Positions 13,326 to 26,463 of a stretch of DNA of 64,000 nt are shown one piece after another. The DNA is from Nymphaea colorata. Taxonomy: Eukaryota > Streptophyta > Magnoliopsida > Nymphaeales > Nymphaeaceae. Location: NCBI RefSeq assembly GCF_008831285.2, contig NC_045138.2:26941934-27005933 (forward strand). Reading direction: 5' to 3'. The notes below the pieces were generated by a model. It was given only the letters and a program-made list of their open reading frames with translations. It searched no databases and was not told the origin of the DNA. The stretch's first letter is position 1, and each line of letters opens with the position of its first letter. The position numbers were made by a program, and so were the translations under genes.

Positions 13326-14604
13326 GTCGACCATGGCTCGAATGTAGTGTTAGGTACGTGTCCAATCCTTACCAGACCTCAAAACTCAGCCACACCCTCG
13401 GGAGACAAGATAACAAGGACTTTTAGTCATGTGTCTCTGAGCGAACAAGGTCTTCTCCATAGATGACAAAAAAGCTACATGTCCTATTGATTTATTGGGG
13501 GCTTCCTCGGTAGCTATACGTTTTCTCTTCTTTGTTTTCTCCCTTCTCTCCACTTCAATCCTTATCCCCTCATACTTAGGGCCAAAATTTGGTCTCAAAC
13601 TCGAGTTGCATGGGTGACATTTGTCCTTCCTTCAAACACATAAATTTGACCTTAAATGGGGGTGAAGGGAGCAACCTTGGGGATTTATGCCGTCAGGTGA
13701 CCCACAAAGTCTCTAGAAGAGGTGCCATTTCCTCAACTAAAAAAATGGAGCCCAAAGTTTGGAGTCTCTCTTCCTCCTCTTGGTTAAATCATTAAACAAG
13801 ATGGGTCCTCAATAATGGCATTTGTCCTCAATGTTAACATCAAAATAATGGATTAGTAAAGAATGGGTGCTCCCACCAGCCCCTACACTCACTAAAAAAC
13901 AGTTTACTTTTTTAATAGACGAGATGTTTCTCATCCAACATTATAAATGCCTTCACCCTCTACATTTTAAGGTAAAAAAACAAGTATAGCATATTAAATA
14001 TGAACCTCCCCACAAAGCGAAAACTCTCAAGACTAGGAAATCGTATACTTTTATATCAAAACAACACTATATAACATATCTTTTCTACCAAATAAACCAT
14101 ATAAAATGTGTGCATAATGTCTATTTAATACAATTTATTTCTATGAGAATTGTCTTCCCAATATGGGCGTAAGACCCGGTTGTCACTGCGATTTGGGTGC
14201 TTGGTTTTTGACGCCTAATTCTTCAACACATGTGGAAGCACAATTTCAGGGTCACTTTCGGCCTGCGCTTTTCTCGAGAACTTTGTGTTAGGAGTCCTTG
14301 AGGAAGAAAGTACATGTCTCTGAAGAAAAATAAACGAAAGCAGAAGGCGGCCATAAATTCTTGCACGTCTCTAGCGACTACCGCTACTTGATCAATTTAG
14401 AATCCAGCCACGCTGGTCCGGCTGTAATCTGTCCTTGTCGGCACACTGATTCCTTCTACCCGCTATACGGAAGCGTGGCATTCAAAACCCCCTGCATAAC
14501 GCCCTATTTCTTGACTGCACATGATGGAAAATGTCTTCTAGCTAAAAATTCTTTCATGAGATAATGTTTACAGTGGTTTGTTTCTATTTTGTGTAGCGCA
14601 CACA

Positions 14605-14654
14605 TCTAGAAGGCAAATCCTCTCTTTAATCTAGAAGGCAAATCCTCTCTTTAA
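14605..14654 (+). repeat. Perfect 25-bp tandem duplication
   Basis: The unit beginning TCTAGAAGGCAAATCC occurs twice head to tail with no mismatch (14605-14629 and 14630-14654). Its identity suggests a recent slippage or repair event. Confidence 0.9.
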
Positions 14655-17600
14655 TTTTAAGTGAGTGCTATTTTGCAAGGTGAGATTGCAACATTCAAGT
14701 TAAGGAGTATATCATGCTCCGCCTGAGTATCAACCCAGTTTAAAACACAGTTTAAAACCTCAAAAGTAAAGAAAAGAGGAGCATCCTGCTCACTCAAAAG
14801 TGGCATCTCTCTTCTTCTCCATCTCTATTCTTCTACATAAGTTGGAGTTGATTTTTTCCTGTTTTTTTGCTTGACAGTTTTTCAAATGGGGTTTCACTGA
14901 ATAAGAGTGAAAGATTTACACGTCATGGGAGGTCCTGTCTGACTCAGTTTCAATTACCTTTCCTATTTCTTTTCAAAGGAATAAAAGATTTTGATATGGT
15001 TCCCTTTATATTCACTCAATCCAAACAGTTGAGCACGCTCATCCATTAGTACCTTTATATGGAAATGCTGGTAGAAAGTATATAGTATGCTTGCCTTGGC
15101 ATATAATGTTTCTGAATCTGTCTTCTTTACATGACATGAAAGCTGTTGCCAAGTTGTTGGAATTGGAGGTACCCGACGCGAACTTTCTAATTAAGAAAAG
15201 TTGTGGTTAAAATGAAGTCTTGTTGGCATGATAATGTTCTGTCACTAACAAAGTGACTAAGGGCTCCATGCTTAAAGCCTTCGAGTTGAGAGAGACAGCT
15301 TGATATTGGAAATTCTTTCCCACTCCATTTCTGATTCTTTCATCTTGTAGTAACTGCACTCAAGCCGAGAGACTTTGTTATTCATCTCAGATGAAACCCC
15401 AAGGTTAATCCTACTCCCAAGGCCTATGCCTACTTGGGCTTGTGCAAAAGATTGATGCTTAGAAAAATCAAACCAACAACCAATCTCATGTCAGCAACTG
15501 GCCTAACCAGCTAGCTATGCCAAACTCCTTGGCGTTTTGTTATTACTTAAAAAGTTAACTCAGTAAAAAGATTTGAACACTCTTTTGGCTCTGGCCTGAG
15601 AGAATGCACTACCCTAAACCCTAAACTTGGGTCCGTCAATTTTTTAAGTCAAGAGTTAGGTCTAGGCATGTGTTGTTCATGCTAACCAACATTATTTCTT
15701 TTACTTACACCTTAGTAAGCAAGTTAAAGCATAGTGAGGGTGTCCCTTTGAGGCACCAAAAAGCAAGTCTGGTACTCTAAGAGATAAAGGAAGGTAGGGG
15801 TTTCGGCTTTCTTGTTGGGCGGTAGCCGGTAGGATGAAATAATCTTTCCGATAGGATGAAATAATCTTTTTGCTCACCCAACATTGGTTTTTCCATATAA
15901 TTTAGTTGATCACACATTGGTGGCCCTCAAATATAAGATTTCTTGTATCAATACCCTTCGCCCTCAAATATTTTACTCTGCCACTTATTATATACAGTGC
16001 AGTGGTTTAATGATACCTACCTAAAACATGGCGTGTCAGTTCTTTTCAAAACATTGCAACTGGATTGTCTGATTGATTTTGGCCTGCCTGTTGCTTTATA
16101 CGCTGCAAATTAATGGATCGATTCGCTCGGCCATTCTGGGAACCAAGTGGATTAACATGAGATGTGCCACCTCCACTACCTCATATAAAAGAAGAAAAGA
16201 AATCCAGACACTTCCTACGATATATATGCACGGATAATCTTTCTCTTTCCCTTCGACAAAAGAATAAAAAGTTATGATGATATTGGAAGCAATGTTCTAG
16301 CTCAAACAGTTGAACCAATACATACATTGCTGCCAACAAAAAATGTTTTAGATTTGAAAAAGAATCTAATTATTATTTCTTTCGTGTAAAAGAATATTGT
16401 GGGCCATTCTTGTTTGCCTCAGCTAGTGTGGAGGCTAGAGCCCCATTTTGGAGATTGCAAGTTGAGAACCAGTGGACCCAGCAGGGATTCGCATCAAGAA
16501 AAGTGAAGAACCTGTGGCAAAATATACTGTTGGGTGACTTCTTTAATTTAGAAACAGGACGTGATAGACGTGAACCTCTTTGGCCAGCAAATGTCGGCAT
16601 ATCGAGAAAAAAATCAAAGGATTTGGCATCTTTACAGAAAATAATCATCTCAACAAATGGAAGTAATTATGTTTGTCTCCTGCTAAAAGTTATTTGCTTT
16701 CTACCAGTGCCAATGATCCGTATCGAACAAAATCTTTATCTTTTAGAGCGTGTTTATGTACCCAAGGTACTAAATAGCTAATTCATATGAATCAGTTAAG
16801 TTTCGTCAATTTTTGCCCATTCAAGCTACAGTGCCAACGAGAGCTCCAACCACAGGAAGCTTTAATTCAAAGTTACTTCATATAGCAGATCTGCAGGACT
16901 CAAAACCAATACTGTTGTCAGAATCGGCTGATCCAAATCGAATTGGTGACGAACTGATTAAATCCTGCAACCAATTCAAGGATTATACGTAGTAAATTAT
17001 ACAAAAACTGATTAAGAAGAGCACCCAATAGCAAAGATGATTCAAATGAGTTCTTAGTTACATCGTATACATACCTATGAATGCAGTTGCTCACTGTGAC
17101 CAACATTACCATCTTTGCTGCCATTGTTCCTCTCTTCACTGTTAATTTAGGAGGGAATTATTCTTCATCAGTAAAGTAGTTAGTGGTTTATTCCTACGGA
17201 AATGAGGCATCTTTGTTTTTGTCCATAGGAGTGGCTTTCTTTTCCTGGTTAAGGCATCTTCCTTGGTATTCTTCAAAATAATGGTGGGGTTTTGCATCCT
17301 CTGCCCACTGAATGAAAATAAAATGTTTATATGCTTTACAGTATCTGCAGCAGGCTGACTCAATTCCTAGTTCTATCACTTTTTAGAGGAATAAAAGTAT
17401 AAAACATGTTGGTATGGGCTTAACTTTATGATGAACATTAAACCAGATAGTTACACATGTTCATCCATTGCTGTCAACAAGAATTCTGGTAGATCTTTCT
17501 AAAGCTTGTGTTGGAATGTAATGTTTTGAATCATTCTTCTTTATTTGATGCGAAATTTCGAAACAAGTTGCCGGGATTCAATGTTAGAGAACCTTTTGCC

Positions 17601-19350
17601 AACATCGCATAACATTTATCAATTCAAGAATTATATACAGGATCAGTGATTTGATCTGCAAGTGTACTGTGTCTGGTGAAGAGAATATTCTTTCAATTTT
17701 AAAATGGGATATTGTTGACTGAGTATTGACAGAGGTTCAATGCACATCCAAGGTTTCTAAACCTGCATGAAAGCCACATAAATTTTGCCTTATGTGAACA
17801 TTAACACTTGGCTTAACCTTCATTTTCATAGGAAAGCAAAAAAGAGAACTAAAAACTACGCATGTCCTTTTCAGGCTTCTTAATTGTCAAGGGAAGTTGC
17901 GCTATCAATATAAATAAATAGTCTCAGAACTATGTATTAGGTTGACGCAAAGCTCAAACTGCATGACTATTTCCAAATTAGAATTGGACCCGATCTATTT
18001 TAGGATTTTAAACTGTTTTTAGATATTAGATTGATATTAAGATGCTAATGCTCTCCCTGATTAACTTGGTTATGAAGGTTTTATAAGGTGCAGGATAAGC
18101 TAGCCAAATCCAAACCAGTATGTGGTTTATGATCCCAACATGATTCATGAAACTCAATACTACTCCTACAGAGGCTGCATGGAAACAGTAACATTATGTT
18201 ATTGTCCCATGCATCTAACCCAGAAAATTGGTTAGATTCATTGTAAACTTCAAAAGTGTTATATGAATTTGCCTTACTTTTTATGACAGATGCATGGAAC
18301 AATAACATCTATTGCTGTTGTCAAATGGTCCCACAAGGAATTGGATGCATCTATTCATTGCCAAACCGAGAGGCAAAACCAAAAAATTTTGTCCAGGGAA
18401 GGTTAAGACTTATATAAGAAATTTAAAGGGAGTCATACGTCTTTTTTTAAAAAAAAAAACTCATGATGTAAGTAAATTAAAAAAGGTAAATTCTATTACT
18501 TTTTCTAAGTTTATAAAATGGTAGCTGTTCAGCTTATATAATATGATACTTTATGAGCTATCAATTAAGTTGATGAATTAACTTATAATTAGCTCACATA
18601 GTCTTAAAGCTTTTTAATCCACATATACCATAAATTGCAAGAGAAAATCGTGAGGACCTCTCTCAATATGTCATGATTAATGTGTTTTAATTAAAAGGAA
18701 AACCAGAAGGAATATCTCAACCGCGAGACAAGAAGAATAAGGTGTCATTTCATAAAATACAAGAGTTCTAGATTGGCAATTCTGGCATGTCTAGAAAGCT
18801 CAGTGGTCTTAATGGACAACAACCCTTTGTCATTATCTCATAATCCGCAGCCCCTCTTGGCTATTGAATCTCTTTAGTAAATAAAATCAAATCCATTTTG
18901 ATTTGTTCCATTGAAAATAAGGATAATTATTGGTTCTTGTCCAACTCCTTTGATTTGGAATTACTTGCTTGCTTAAGGTCTTTTCAATATTATTTATGCT
19001 CTCCAAATCAATGGTGCGGATTGCTTCCCTTGCAGACAGCAATACAGTACAAGGCAGTCTACTGCCTTTCTTTTCAACTTTTTCTTTTCCATCGGAATAA
19101 AATATGGTGGTCTGTCTTTGCCTTTATGCTCGCCAATCCAAATAGATCATCATTTCTTTCCTGAAAAGTATCCATAAGATCTTAAATCCTTGTTTTTGTA
19201 TAATATTTTTCAAAAACCTTTCTTCTTTATCCTGCCAAGTTGTTGGAATCAAAAGTGAGGAGTCACTGGCATACAGAGAAAGCCCTGTTTATCATGTACT
19301 TTATGAAATGATAATCACTTTTCTTAATACTTTCTCTCTCCTATTAATAG

Positions 19351-19569
19351 CATTGTGCTCTTGAGAATGTGAGGGCTGTAGTTAAGATCATTTTTTGAGC
19401 GAGCAGGAAGAGTATTTTATACTCGAACAAAAGCCTCCACATCCCTTTTCTGGTTGTTCCGCGTCATATAAGCCCCCATCTCTAAACTGGCATTGGTGCT
19501 CTTGAGAAGAGCACTGTAGTTAAGATCATTTTTTGGGCGAGTAGGAAGAGTATTTTATACTCGAGCAAG
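19351..19569 (+). repeat. Diverged direct repeat, about 80-bp units
   Basis: Copies at 19351-19430 and 19491-19569 share GTGCTCTTGAGAA, TGTAGTTAAGATCATTTTTT and AGGAAGAGTATTTTATACTCGA in order, about 60 bp apart. The two differ at several positions. No coding content is evident. Confidence 0.8.
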
Positions 19570-19936
19570 AGTTCATGGTTGCAACATACATGGTGTTGAG
19601 ACCGCCAGTGCAGGTAAACTAGTATACTGGTTCCAATTCACTGATGAAAAGGAGGTTGACACCTATGCCACTAGAACCAGTGACCTGCTGCATATTGAAT
19701 ATGTCCAACACCAACAAAATGAAGGTCTCAATTTTAGTTTACCTAGCTGGTCAATTGTTTTTGTTTACCTAGCTAGCACTTCCAAATCATATTTAGATAT
19801 GGAGAAAGAGAGAGAAAAGGGGCTACCACATTGACAAACAGCAGACTCGAACCCACCATCTACTAGGACCCCGAGTAACAGCAATTCACATCTCTTATTC
19901 AAAACTCTAAGATAGGTCATGATACAACAGTAGCAG

Positions 19937-20185
19937 TTAAGGTTGGGCATCGGACCAGGGGCCTGTCGAGCTTTCGAGTACCTGGCCTGGGCTCAAGTTG
20001 TCTCGAGCCTGACTTCGAATTGGGCTGGGCCCTGGCTCGGGCCAACACTGTGTTGGCCGACTATGGTTGGGCCCAACTTGGCCTGATAGAATATATTTCA
20101 ATTTTTTATTAAAATTGGACCCGGCCCAAGGTCATAGCCAGCCCGTGCCTGACTCCGGAATCGAGCCGCCTGATGCCCAGTCCTT
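19937..20185 (+). mobile_element. hAT-like MITE with target-site duplication
   Basis: A roughly 250-bp GC-rich element in an AT-rich setting. The left end reads AAGGTTGGGCATCGG. The right end, read on the minus strand, gives AAGGACTGGGCATCAGG, so the ends form imperfect terminal inverted repeats. GTAGCAG flanks it on both sides (19930-19936 and 20186-20192), consistent with a 7-8-bp target-site duplication typical of hAT elements. The interior is rich in GGGCC/CTCGAG-type motifs and has no transposase frame, so it would be non-autonomous. Confidence 0.7.
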
Positions 20186-21096
20186 GTAGCAGCCTCAGCG
20201 ACAAATCCAACACTCCAACAAGAAGAAAGGGTCCATGTTGGCATGCATCGGATTACATATGCCTGAATTTTGGGCCAAGTAATTCTTCATCTTATTAGTG
20301 ATACAACTTGCAAAAGTTTTGGAAGCGGTCAGGTGTCATGGACCCAGGTCTCCGATCGTCCATCTAGTAGCCCGCATCCCCTTCATTTTCCGTCTCCTTC
20401 TAGAAGAAAGATAAACCAGGTTACAATGGCGCTGTCGTTTATGAAAATCTCGTTTCCATGGTTATGGTCTTCTCAGTACTGCCTGCAAGCCGATAGTTGC
20501 ATTTATGTTCAAACCTCGTGTGTTTTGGTCGCGATTCCTTCTGACATTTCGTAATGTAGTTGGAACATTTTCCAAGATTTTCTCTGACAATTCTCAGATG
20601 TTCAAAATGTTCGAGGTTTTGCCTCTACCAGTGGATTGCCGATTACGAGGACTGTGACGCAATCGCCATTACCAACTCGATCACCGCATTTATGAGGAAA
20701 GAATCCGAATAAAATTTCATAGTGTCGTTTTCAAATATCATACTTCGAGGCCTCGAGATTTTGATATCTCTGTTGAACTGGTTGACGGCCAGTATAGCCT
20801 CACTTTTTTGTCAATTAACAACAACAATGTTAATAATAACAAATTGAGTTCAAATCTGTTGTCAATGGCTAAAAATTGAAAATGTATTACTCACGACTGA
20901 TGAGACTTTCACACGCAACTTTTAATTGTTAGCCATGTGGCAAGATTTGCATCGTCCTTAATAACAACGGTGGTGGTGGTCTGCGACTTGCAATCTTTAC
21001 TGCTGTAAGCGTTGGATGACAGAAAAGAATGCTCAGTAATTTGGAAAGTAGGTAAGAGAAATAGTTCTGCAATTTGCCATTAAATGGGGAACTAGA

Positions 21097-21140
21097 GTTC
21101 AGATCATTCAACTCCTGGGTTCAGATCATTCAACTCCTGG
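21097..21140 (+). repeat. Perfect 22-bp tandem duplication
   Basis: The unit GTTCAGATCATTCAACTC plus CTGG is repeated exactly head to tail, about 270 bp upstream of the GLYR2 start codon. It may lie in the promoter region. Confidence 0.9.
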
Positions 21141-21410
21141 AAATCGGATTGGGTCTATTTCAGCACAGCACAGATAAAAAATGACCGAAAGTTTACATCC
21201 TTGCGATTTACGCACAGCTATTTTGCACCGAAGAGGACAAAAAGACTTTCAATCATATTGTGCGGTTTTCCTTGCCAAGAAAAATCCCGTGAACATATTT
21301 TGTGCCTGTGGCCAAAGCCAAAAAGAGTCGCCTATCCTGAACAAATCTTTAACGTTGGGCTCCCGTTTTCTTGCACGCTGACTTGGCTGCTCTCTGCCGA
21401 CGGACGGGTA

Positions 21411-24400
21411 ATGGCGGGGCTGTGGGCGCCGTCCATCCTCAGGACGACCAACAATCCGGTTCTAGTGGCATCCACGATGGTGATGATGCTCCCGACCACC
21501 CTCACCAAGACTCCTTCTTCTCGGTTCACCATCATGTCATTCTCCTCACCTCCATCGTCGGACACTTCAGATTGTATGCCGTTTCACAGAACCTTTGTGC
21601 TACGTTACCCTCTTAATTTTTAGTGCATTTGGGCATCCAATTTAATTGGTATTTGAAATATTCTGCATTCACACTTTTGGGGAGTTCGTGGTTGGTTTGA
21701 TGGTGGCTTCTGGGGAATAGTTGAATTTCTTCTTCCTCGGTTACCGGTTCCGTATAGTTTCTTTTAGCTGTTCAACGCGCTCTGTTTGATTTGGAGCCAG
21801 CGGGTTCGACTAAAAGATTATTCGAAGTGGCTTTGTGGGAAATAGAAAAAACCATGAACCATTGTTTATTTTGAATCCCAGTGTGATACAGCTCTTCGTA
21901 GATAGTGGCCTTTCGTGGTCTCAAATTAGACCTATTACTTTTTCTGTGGTGAATCACATACATAGATTTAAGATGATATTCTGAGACAGAACTAGCTATA
22001 CGTGAAGAATCTTCCTTTGGATAATGCCGCTCTTTCGGATATTCCTGCTTAGTTGTTAAAGCCTCCACTTGTTTGTTTCAAGTTGTTTATGTAGAGAGAT
22101 AGTCTTGAATGGGGTGAAGCGCTGTTTACTTTTTCTCAATGGATTGCACGTTCCTTCATGTGCAGCTCAAGTGAAAATACCGCTCCGAGTTGGCTTTTTG
22201 GGGCTTGGCATTATGGGCTCTCCTATGGCTAAGAATCTTATAAATGCAGGGTACGCTAAACTTTCTTCTTTATCGGATGATAGTAATAAATGGAGTTCAA
22301 CTTGGAACCCTGTAACTGTAGATCAAGATACAAGGAATTCTGTTTTTATGTATGTACTTCTAAGAGTATCACCGTGAATACATTGTTTGTAGCAAGGTTT
22401 CATGTAAGACTATGAAACGTTTTACACTTCAAAATTTGTTTATGAATTAGGCAGATCGTCGTATTACTCTACAGTACTTTTATGCACTTCTGCAAACTAA
22501 TGTTCGTTTTAGAAACAAGCAATACCAAACCAATGATGGAATAGCTCCAGAAAGCGTAAACATGGATGAGGTGAGCTCCAATGCCAAGAGAAGAATAAGC
22601 AAATGGAACTAGGCTGTTCCACTTAGTCCTTATTTTTCTTGACCTAAGCTGTTTACAATTTGCTCAAGCCTGCGCCAATTTCCCCTCTCAAAAGTACCAG
22701 TAAAGCAGCGGCTTGTTGCTAATAACCCGTCTTTCCAAGTTCAAGCATTGATACAACAATAAGAAGTTAAGAACCATTTATTTCCTGTTCTATTTGAAAA
22801 CATGATGAACATTTTCCTCCTCATTATTATGTCTTTCTAAGCAATTGCACTGTCAGTGTCATGGGTTAATGGTTTGGTGTGAAAATACCTTTTTAGCTAT
22901 GTTTTCATTTGGCCTCAAATATATAACTATAAGAGCCATCTGTCTTGTAGATGTGATGTAACTGTGTGGAATAGGACCAAGGGCAAGTGCGATCAACTCC
23001 TCGACCTTGGAGCAAGGTGTGCTTTTCTTCTACAATATTTTTGTACTATGAAGTTATGTGTGTAAATTTCATTAATCTTATAATTATGAATTTCTCAGAC
23101 AACCCTTTTCTTTTTTCTTTTTTGTTTGAATCTTCAGCTATTTCATGAATCTGGTTCCTTGTTTCTTTTCCAGTTTCCTTTATGTGAATTTCTTTCATGC
23201 TTTTGTTTTATAGTCTTTTAAGAGAGCTTTTTCCTTTTCCAAAACCCGTCATAATCCATGGATAATTTAATGTGCCAGAACATTTGTGTTTGACATGTTT
23301 GAATTATTTTCAGTTGCAGCTTCAACAGTTTCATTTTGCAACATGGCACCTTCCCTAAAATTCAAGTTTATACTTCATAAGCAGAAATGTGATTGTCTTA
23401 GTGGATGAATAAAATCTAAAATAGTTACTTTGGATAGAATATTGTTGAAGGGTTTGGTGAGAGAAAAGTGGTGAAAAATTGACCATGTTTTATTTCAAGT
23501 GAATGTTTCTTAACTAGGAACATATCATTTTACTCTATGGCCATCAAGTGCAGTTTCATTCTTAGGATTTAATCGTGCTTAATGTGACATAAGAAATTAT
23601 GTTTATAACTCGCATTAACTTATACTTGAATCTCAATAAGTTGCCTTCAAATTATATCTGAAAGTGACACAAGAGATCATAAACTAAGAAAAAACTTGTG
23701 ATATTTGTAGTGGGATGAGGGGAAGGTTTAGATTTATAAAGGTGAAGCCCAAGCAGATCAAAGTAAAAGCTCCCTGAGGAAACGAGCTGTTGAGGTTTTA
23801 TACATTTATATAATATATACAAGCATAGGTGCACATGCCAGAGAGAAAGAAAGAGAGAAGAGAGCCTCTGATTTTTTTTTTCTTTAAATGTGCAGATACA
23901 AGTCCTCTCCTATGGAAGTTGCATCATGTTGTGATGTGACATTTGCTATGCTTGCTGATCCTGAAAGTGCAGTGAGTTCCTTTTGATTCAATTATCAACC
24001 AGACATATCTGCCTCTTCATCATTTATGAGTGTCTTCCCCTTTCAGTTTGATGTTGCTTGTGGAAAGGAGGGTGCTGTTCATGGAATGGCTGCAGAAAAG
24101 GGGTACTACTACCTGTATATCTGTTTCTGTCTTTTACTGAAATAAGGAATAAAGCACGGATTTTGCATTGAGTCATGGAATCTGCTTTTAGGGTTTAACT
24201 GACAGAATGTATGCCCAAATTCAAGCTCCTGAATCGACATTCTTTTTCATCTCAAATAAGTCAAGTTTCTTGCATATAATAATTAGTTGTACATATCGTG
24301 AATAATTTTCTTCTGCTTGAGATTTAAAAACTCTTAGGTCGAGATTTTGAATCACAAACCAGTTCACTGCTCTAGTCAGAAAGTTCTTCAATGTAATTTC

Positions 24401-26463
24401 CTCTTCTAGGCGATCTAAATTGCATATGTTCTTCGTTATAGGTAGCATGCTCCAGACTGCAAGAAGCTTTCCTTTCTGTTAAACATGTTCAACTATATAA
24501 AGCAGACATTTCTGCTTGCATGTAGTTTATCTTATGAGTTGTTAATGTCTCCCTTATCTCTGGTGACACTTCTGTTTGCCTGTAGTTTATGTTTGTGAAT
24601 GTTAATGACTTCCTTATCTCTTTATGTTCTCATCGTAGAAGTGGCACATAAATATTTTGCTTCCCATATGATTGTACTCTTATCAGGCTTTTGAATACGA
24701 CTCTTGTGGTAGTCAGTTTTGAGGTGCTGGAAATCCAGTAACCTTTTGCACATGAAATCTTCATACTTGATTCAGCAGACATTGACATATGAATCTCACG
24801 ACGTGTTTCTTCCGCCTTATTTTTATAGCAACTTCAGCCATCAAGCATCTGAAATAATCTTTTTATTCTTTCATAAGGAATGCTTGATAATGTTCGTGTA
24901 GTTCTCTTCTTGAACACTATGATTGGTTCAACTAATTGAGAGTATTTATTCTCATTATTCATAGGTATGTTGATGTATCTACAGTTGATGAAGACACCTC
25001 TAAGGCAATCAGTGAACACATTAAAGCAACTGGGGCTGTGTTTCTTGAGGTGAGACCTATATTTTAGTGTTTAAATAGATAGCTAATTTTCTCTTTTATA
25101 TCGACATTGTTCTCTTTATGCATCTCAAATCCTGCAAATTTCAGTTAAAAACAATAGCTTATTTTGAAATTCTATCACTCTTTTAAGACATCTTGGTAGG
25201 CTCCAGTTTCAGGATCAAAAAAACCTGCTGAAGATGGCCAACTTATATTTCTTACTGCAGGTAACTGTCGCCTGTATAGTGTATGCAGTCCTTTAATTTC
25301 ACTTCTCCTGAGCCTTGTCATTTTTGAGATGGAATTTATACAAAATTTTAAGTTTGAAACCCTTTCACTTGCCTGTACCTGTATGCTGGATAACTTTCTG
25401 TTGGAGAAAAGAGGACAGAAAGTGCACTTGTCCATTGTTTGAAATCGTGTTTAGGTTTTAGTTATCTGAAACAGCTTTGGTGAGATTATTGGCACAGATC
25501 TTGAATCTTTCATGTATGTAGGTGATCGGTCTCTCTATGAAATAGTTTCACCCTTGCTGGATATTATGGGGAAGGTGAGCTTGTAAAGATAAAGACTATT
25601 TATTCGGTTAACCTGATTGTTCCTGTTGGTTATATTGTGTATCGTACTGTGCTGCACAGTCAAGGTTTTTCCTTGGGGATGTTGGGAATGGTGCTGCAAT
25701 GAAACTCGTGGTGAACATGATTATGGGAAGGTAAGTCCATCAATTTCAAACCAGATGGTTGCATGTTTTCTTATAGGACAACAGAAGTGATTCTGAGCTG
25801 ATAGCCTACCGTTTCAGCATGATGGCTTCATTTTCAGAGGGACTGATCCTCAGTCAAAAAGTGGGGTTAGACCCCAATGTCCTGATTGAGGTACTAGTGA
25901 TAATATCCTTAAGTCCTTTCATTTTTTGATGTCATTGAGAAGAAACCAAATGAAGTAGTTTGTTTATTATTCTTAGATTCTTTCGCTTGTCATCTTCTCA
26001 TGTTAGTTTTCCAATTTGTCCTATGCAATTTTGAGAATTCTAATCTCCTCTTCTGTGAAATTTTTTTCAGCAGTGATTTGTTACATTTTGGGCACTGAAT
26101 TGTTGTTTCACCAGGTTGTCTCCCAGGGTGCTATAAGTGCGCCAATGTTCTCACTCAAAGGCCCTGCTATGGTCCAAGCAAAATATCCAACAGCATTTCC
26201 TTTGAAGCATCAACAGAAGGTGTAGGATTTGGTTAACTTTTCGACATATAAAATTTGTTACCTTCCTAATCTGCTGAAAATACTCGTGATGACAGGACTT
26301 GAGGCTGGCTTTAGGCATGGCAGAAGCTGTATCCCAGCCTTCTCCCATCGCAGCTGCTGCAAATGAATTATATAAGATTGCAAAATCTCAGGGACATAGT
26401 GACGCTGATTTTTCTGCAGTTGTCGAAGCATTAAAAATAAAATTTCAAAGTCCAGAAAACTAA
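21411..26463 (+). CDS. GLYR2: Glyoxylate/succinic semialdehyde reductase, organellar
   Basis: A 353-residue beta-hydroxyacid dehydrogenase in twelve exons: 21411-21573, 22166-22250, 22951-23016, 23896-23971, 24047-24102, 24965-25049, 25200-25260, 25522-25574, 25660-25730, 25818-25890, 26115-26219, 26296-26463. Every junction is GT-AG and the frame is continuous. The family reduces glyoxylate to glycolate and succinic semialdehyde to gamma-hydroxybutyrate with NADPH, detoxifying aldehydes in plastids and mitochondria. Residues 1-55 (MAGLWAPSILRTTNN...) are Ser/Thr-rich with few acidic residues, as in a transit peptide. The Rossmann motif GFLGLGIMG is at 64-72, the substrate-binding APVSGS at 178-183, and the catalytic Lys is K230 in NGAAMKLVVNM. 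The C-terminal helical domain ends EALKIKFQSPEN. Exon 1 joins exon 2 in phase 1 (GAT T|GT..AG|CT CAA). A cytosolic GLYR1 would lack the N-terminal extension, so I favour GLYR2. Confidence 0.94.
24505..24625 (+). repeat. 60-bp tandem duplication in GLYR2 intron 5
   Basis: Two diverged units (24505-24564 and 24565-24625) share GACA, TTCTG, TTGC, TGTAGTTTAT, GTTAATG and CTTATCTCT in order. The duplication is within the intron between exons 5 and 6. Confidence 0.75.

Larger units (their letters stand above)
11692..21410. other. Intergenic region between divergent J20 and GLYR2 genes
   Basis: About 9.7 kb separating two divergently transcribed genes. The first 600 bp next to the J20-type gene is GC-rich with CT tracts and probably holds its promoter. 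Beyond that I see two MITE-like elements (about 13135-13325 and 19937-20185), tandem duplications at 14605-14654, 19351-19569 and 21097-21140, and otherwise unremarkable AT-rich sequence. Open frames here have no recognisable domains. Confidence 0.6.

Noticed and set aside
15612-15625. Telomere-like CCCTAAACCCTAAA
   Set aside because: Only two units, which occurs by chance or as a common promoter telo-box. There is no telomeric array.
19801-19935. Possible tRNA-derived SINE (GGGTTCGAGTCTGC on the minus strand resembles a B box)
   Set aside because: No matching A box at the right distance, no poly(A) or T tail and no flanking duplication were seen.
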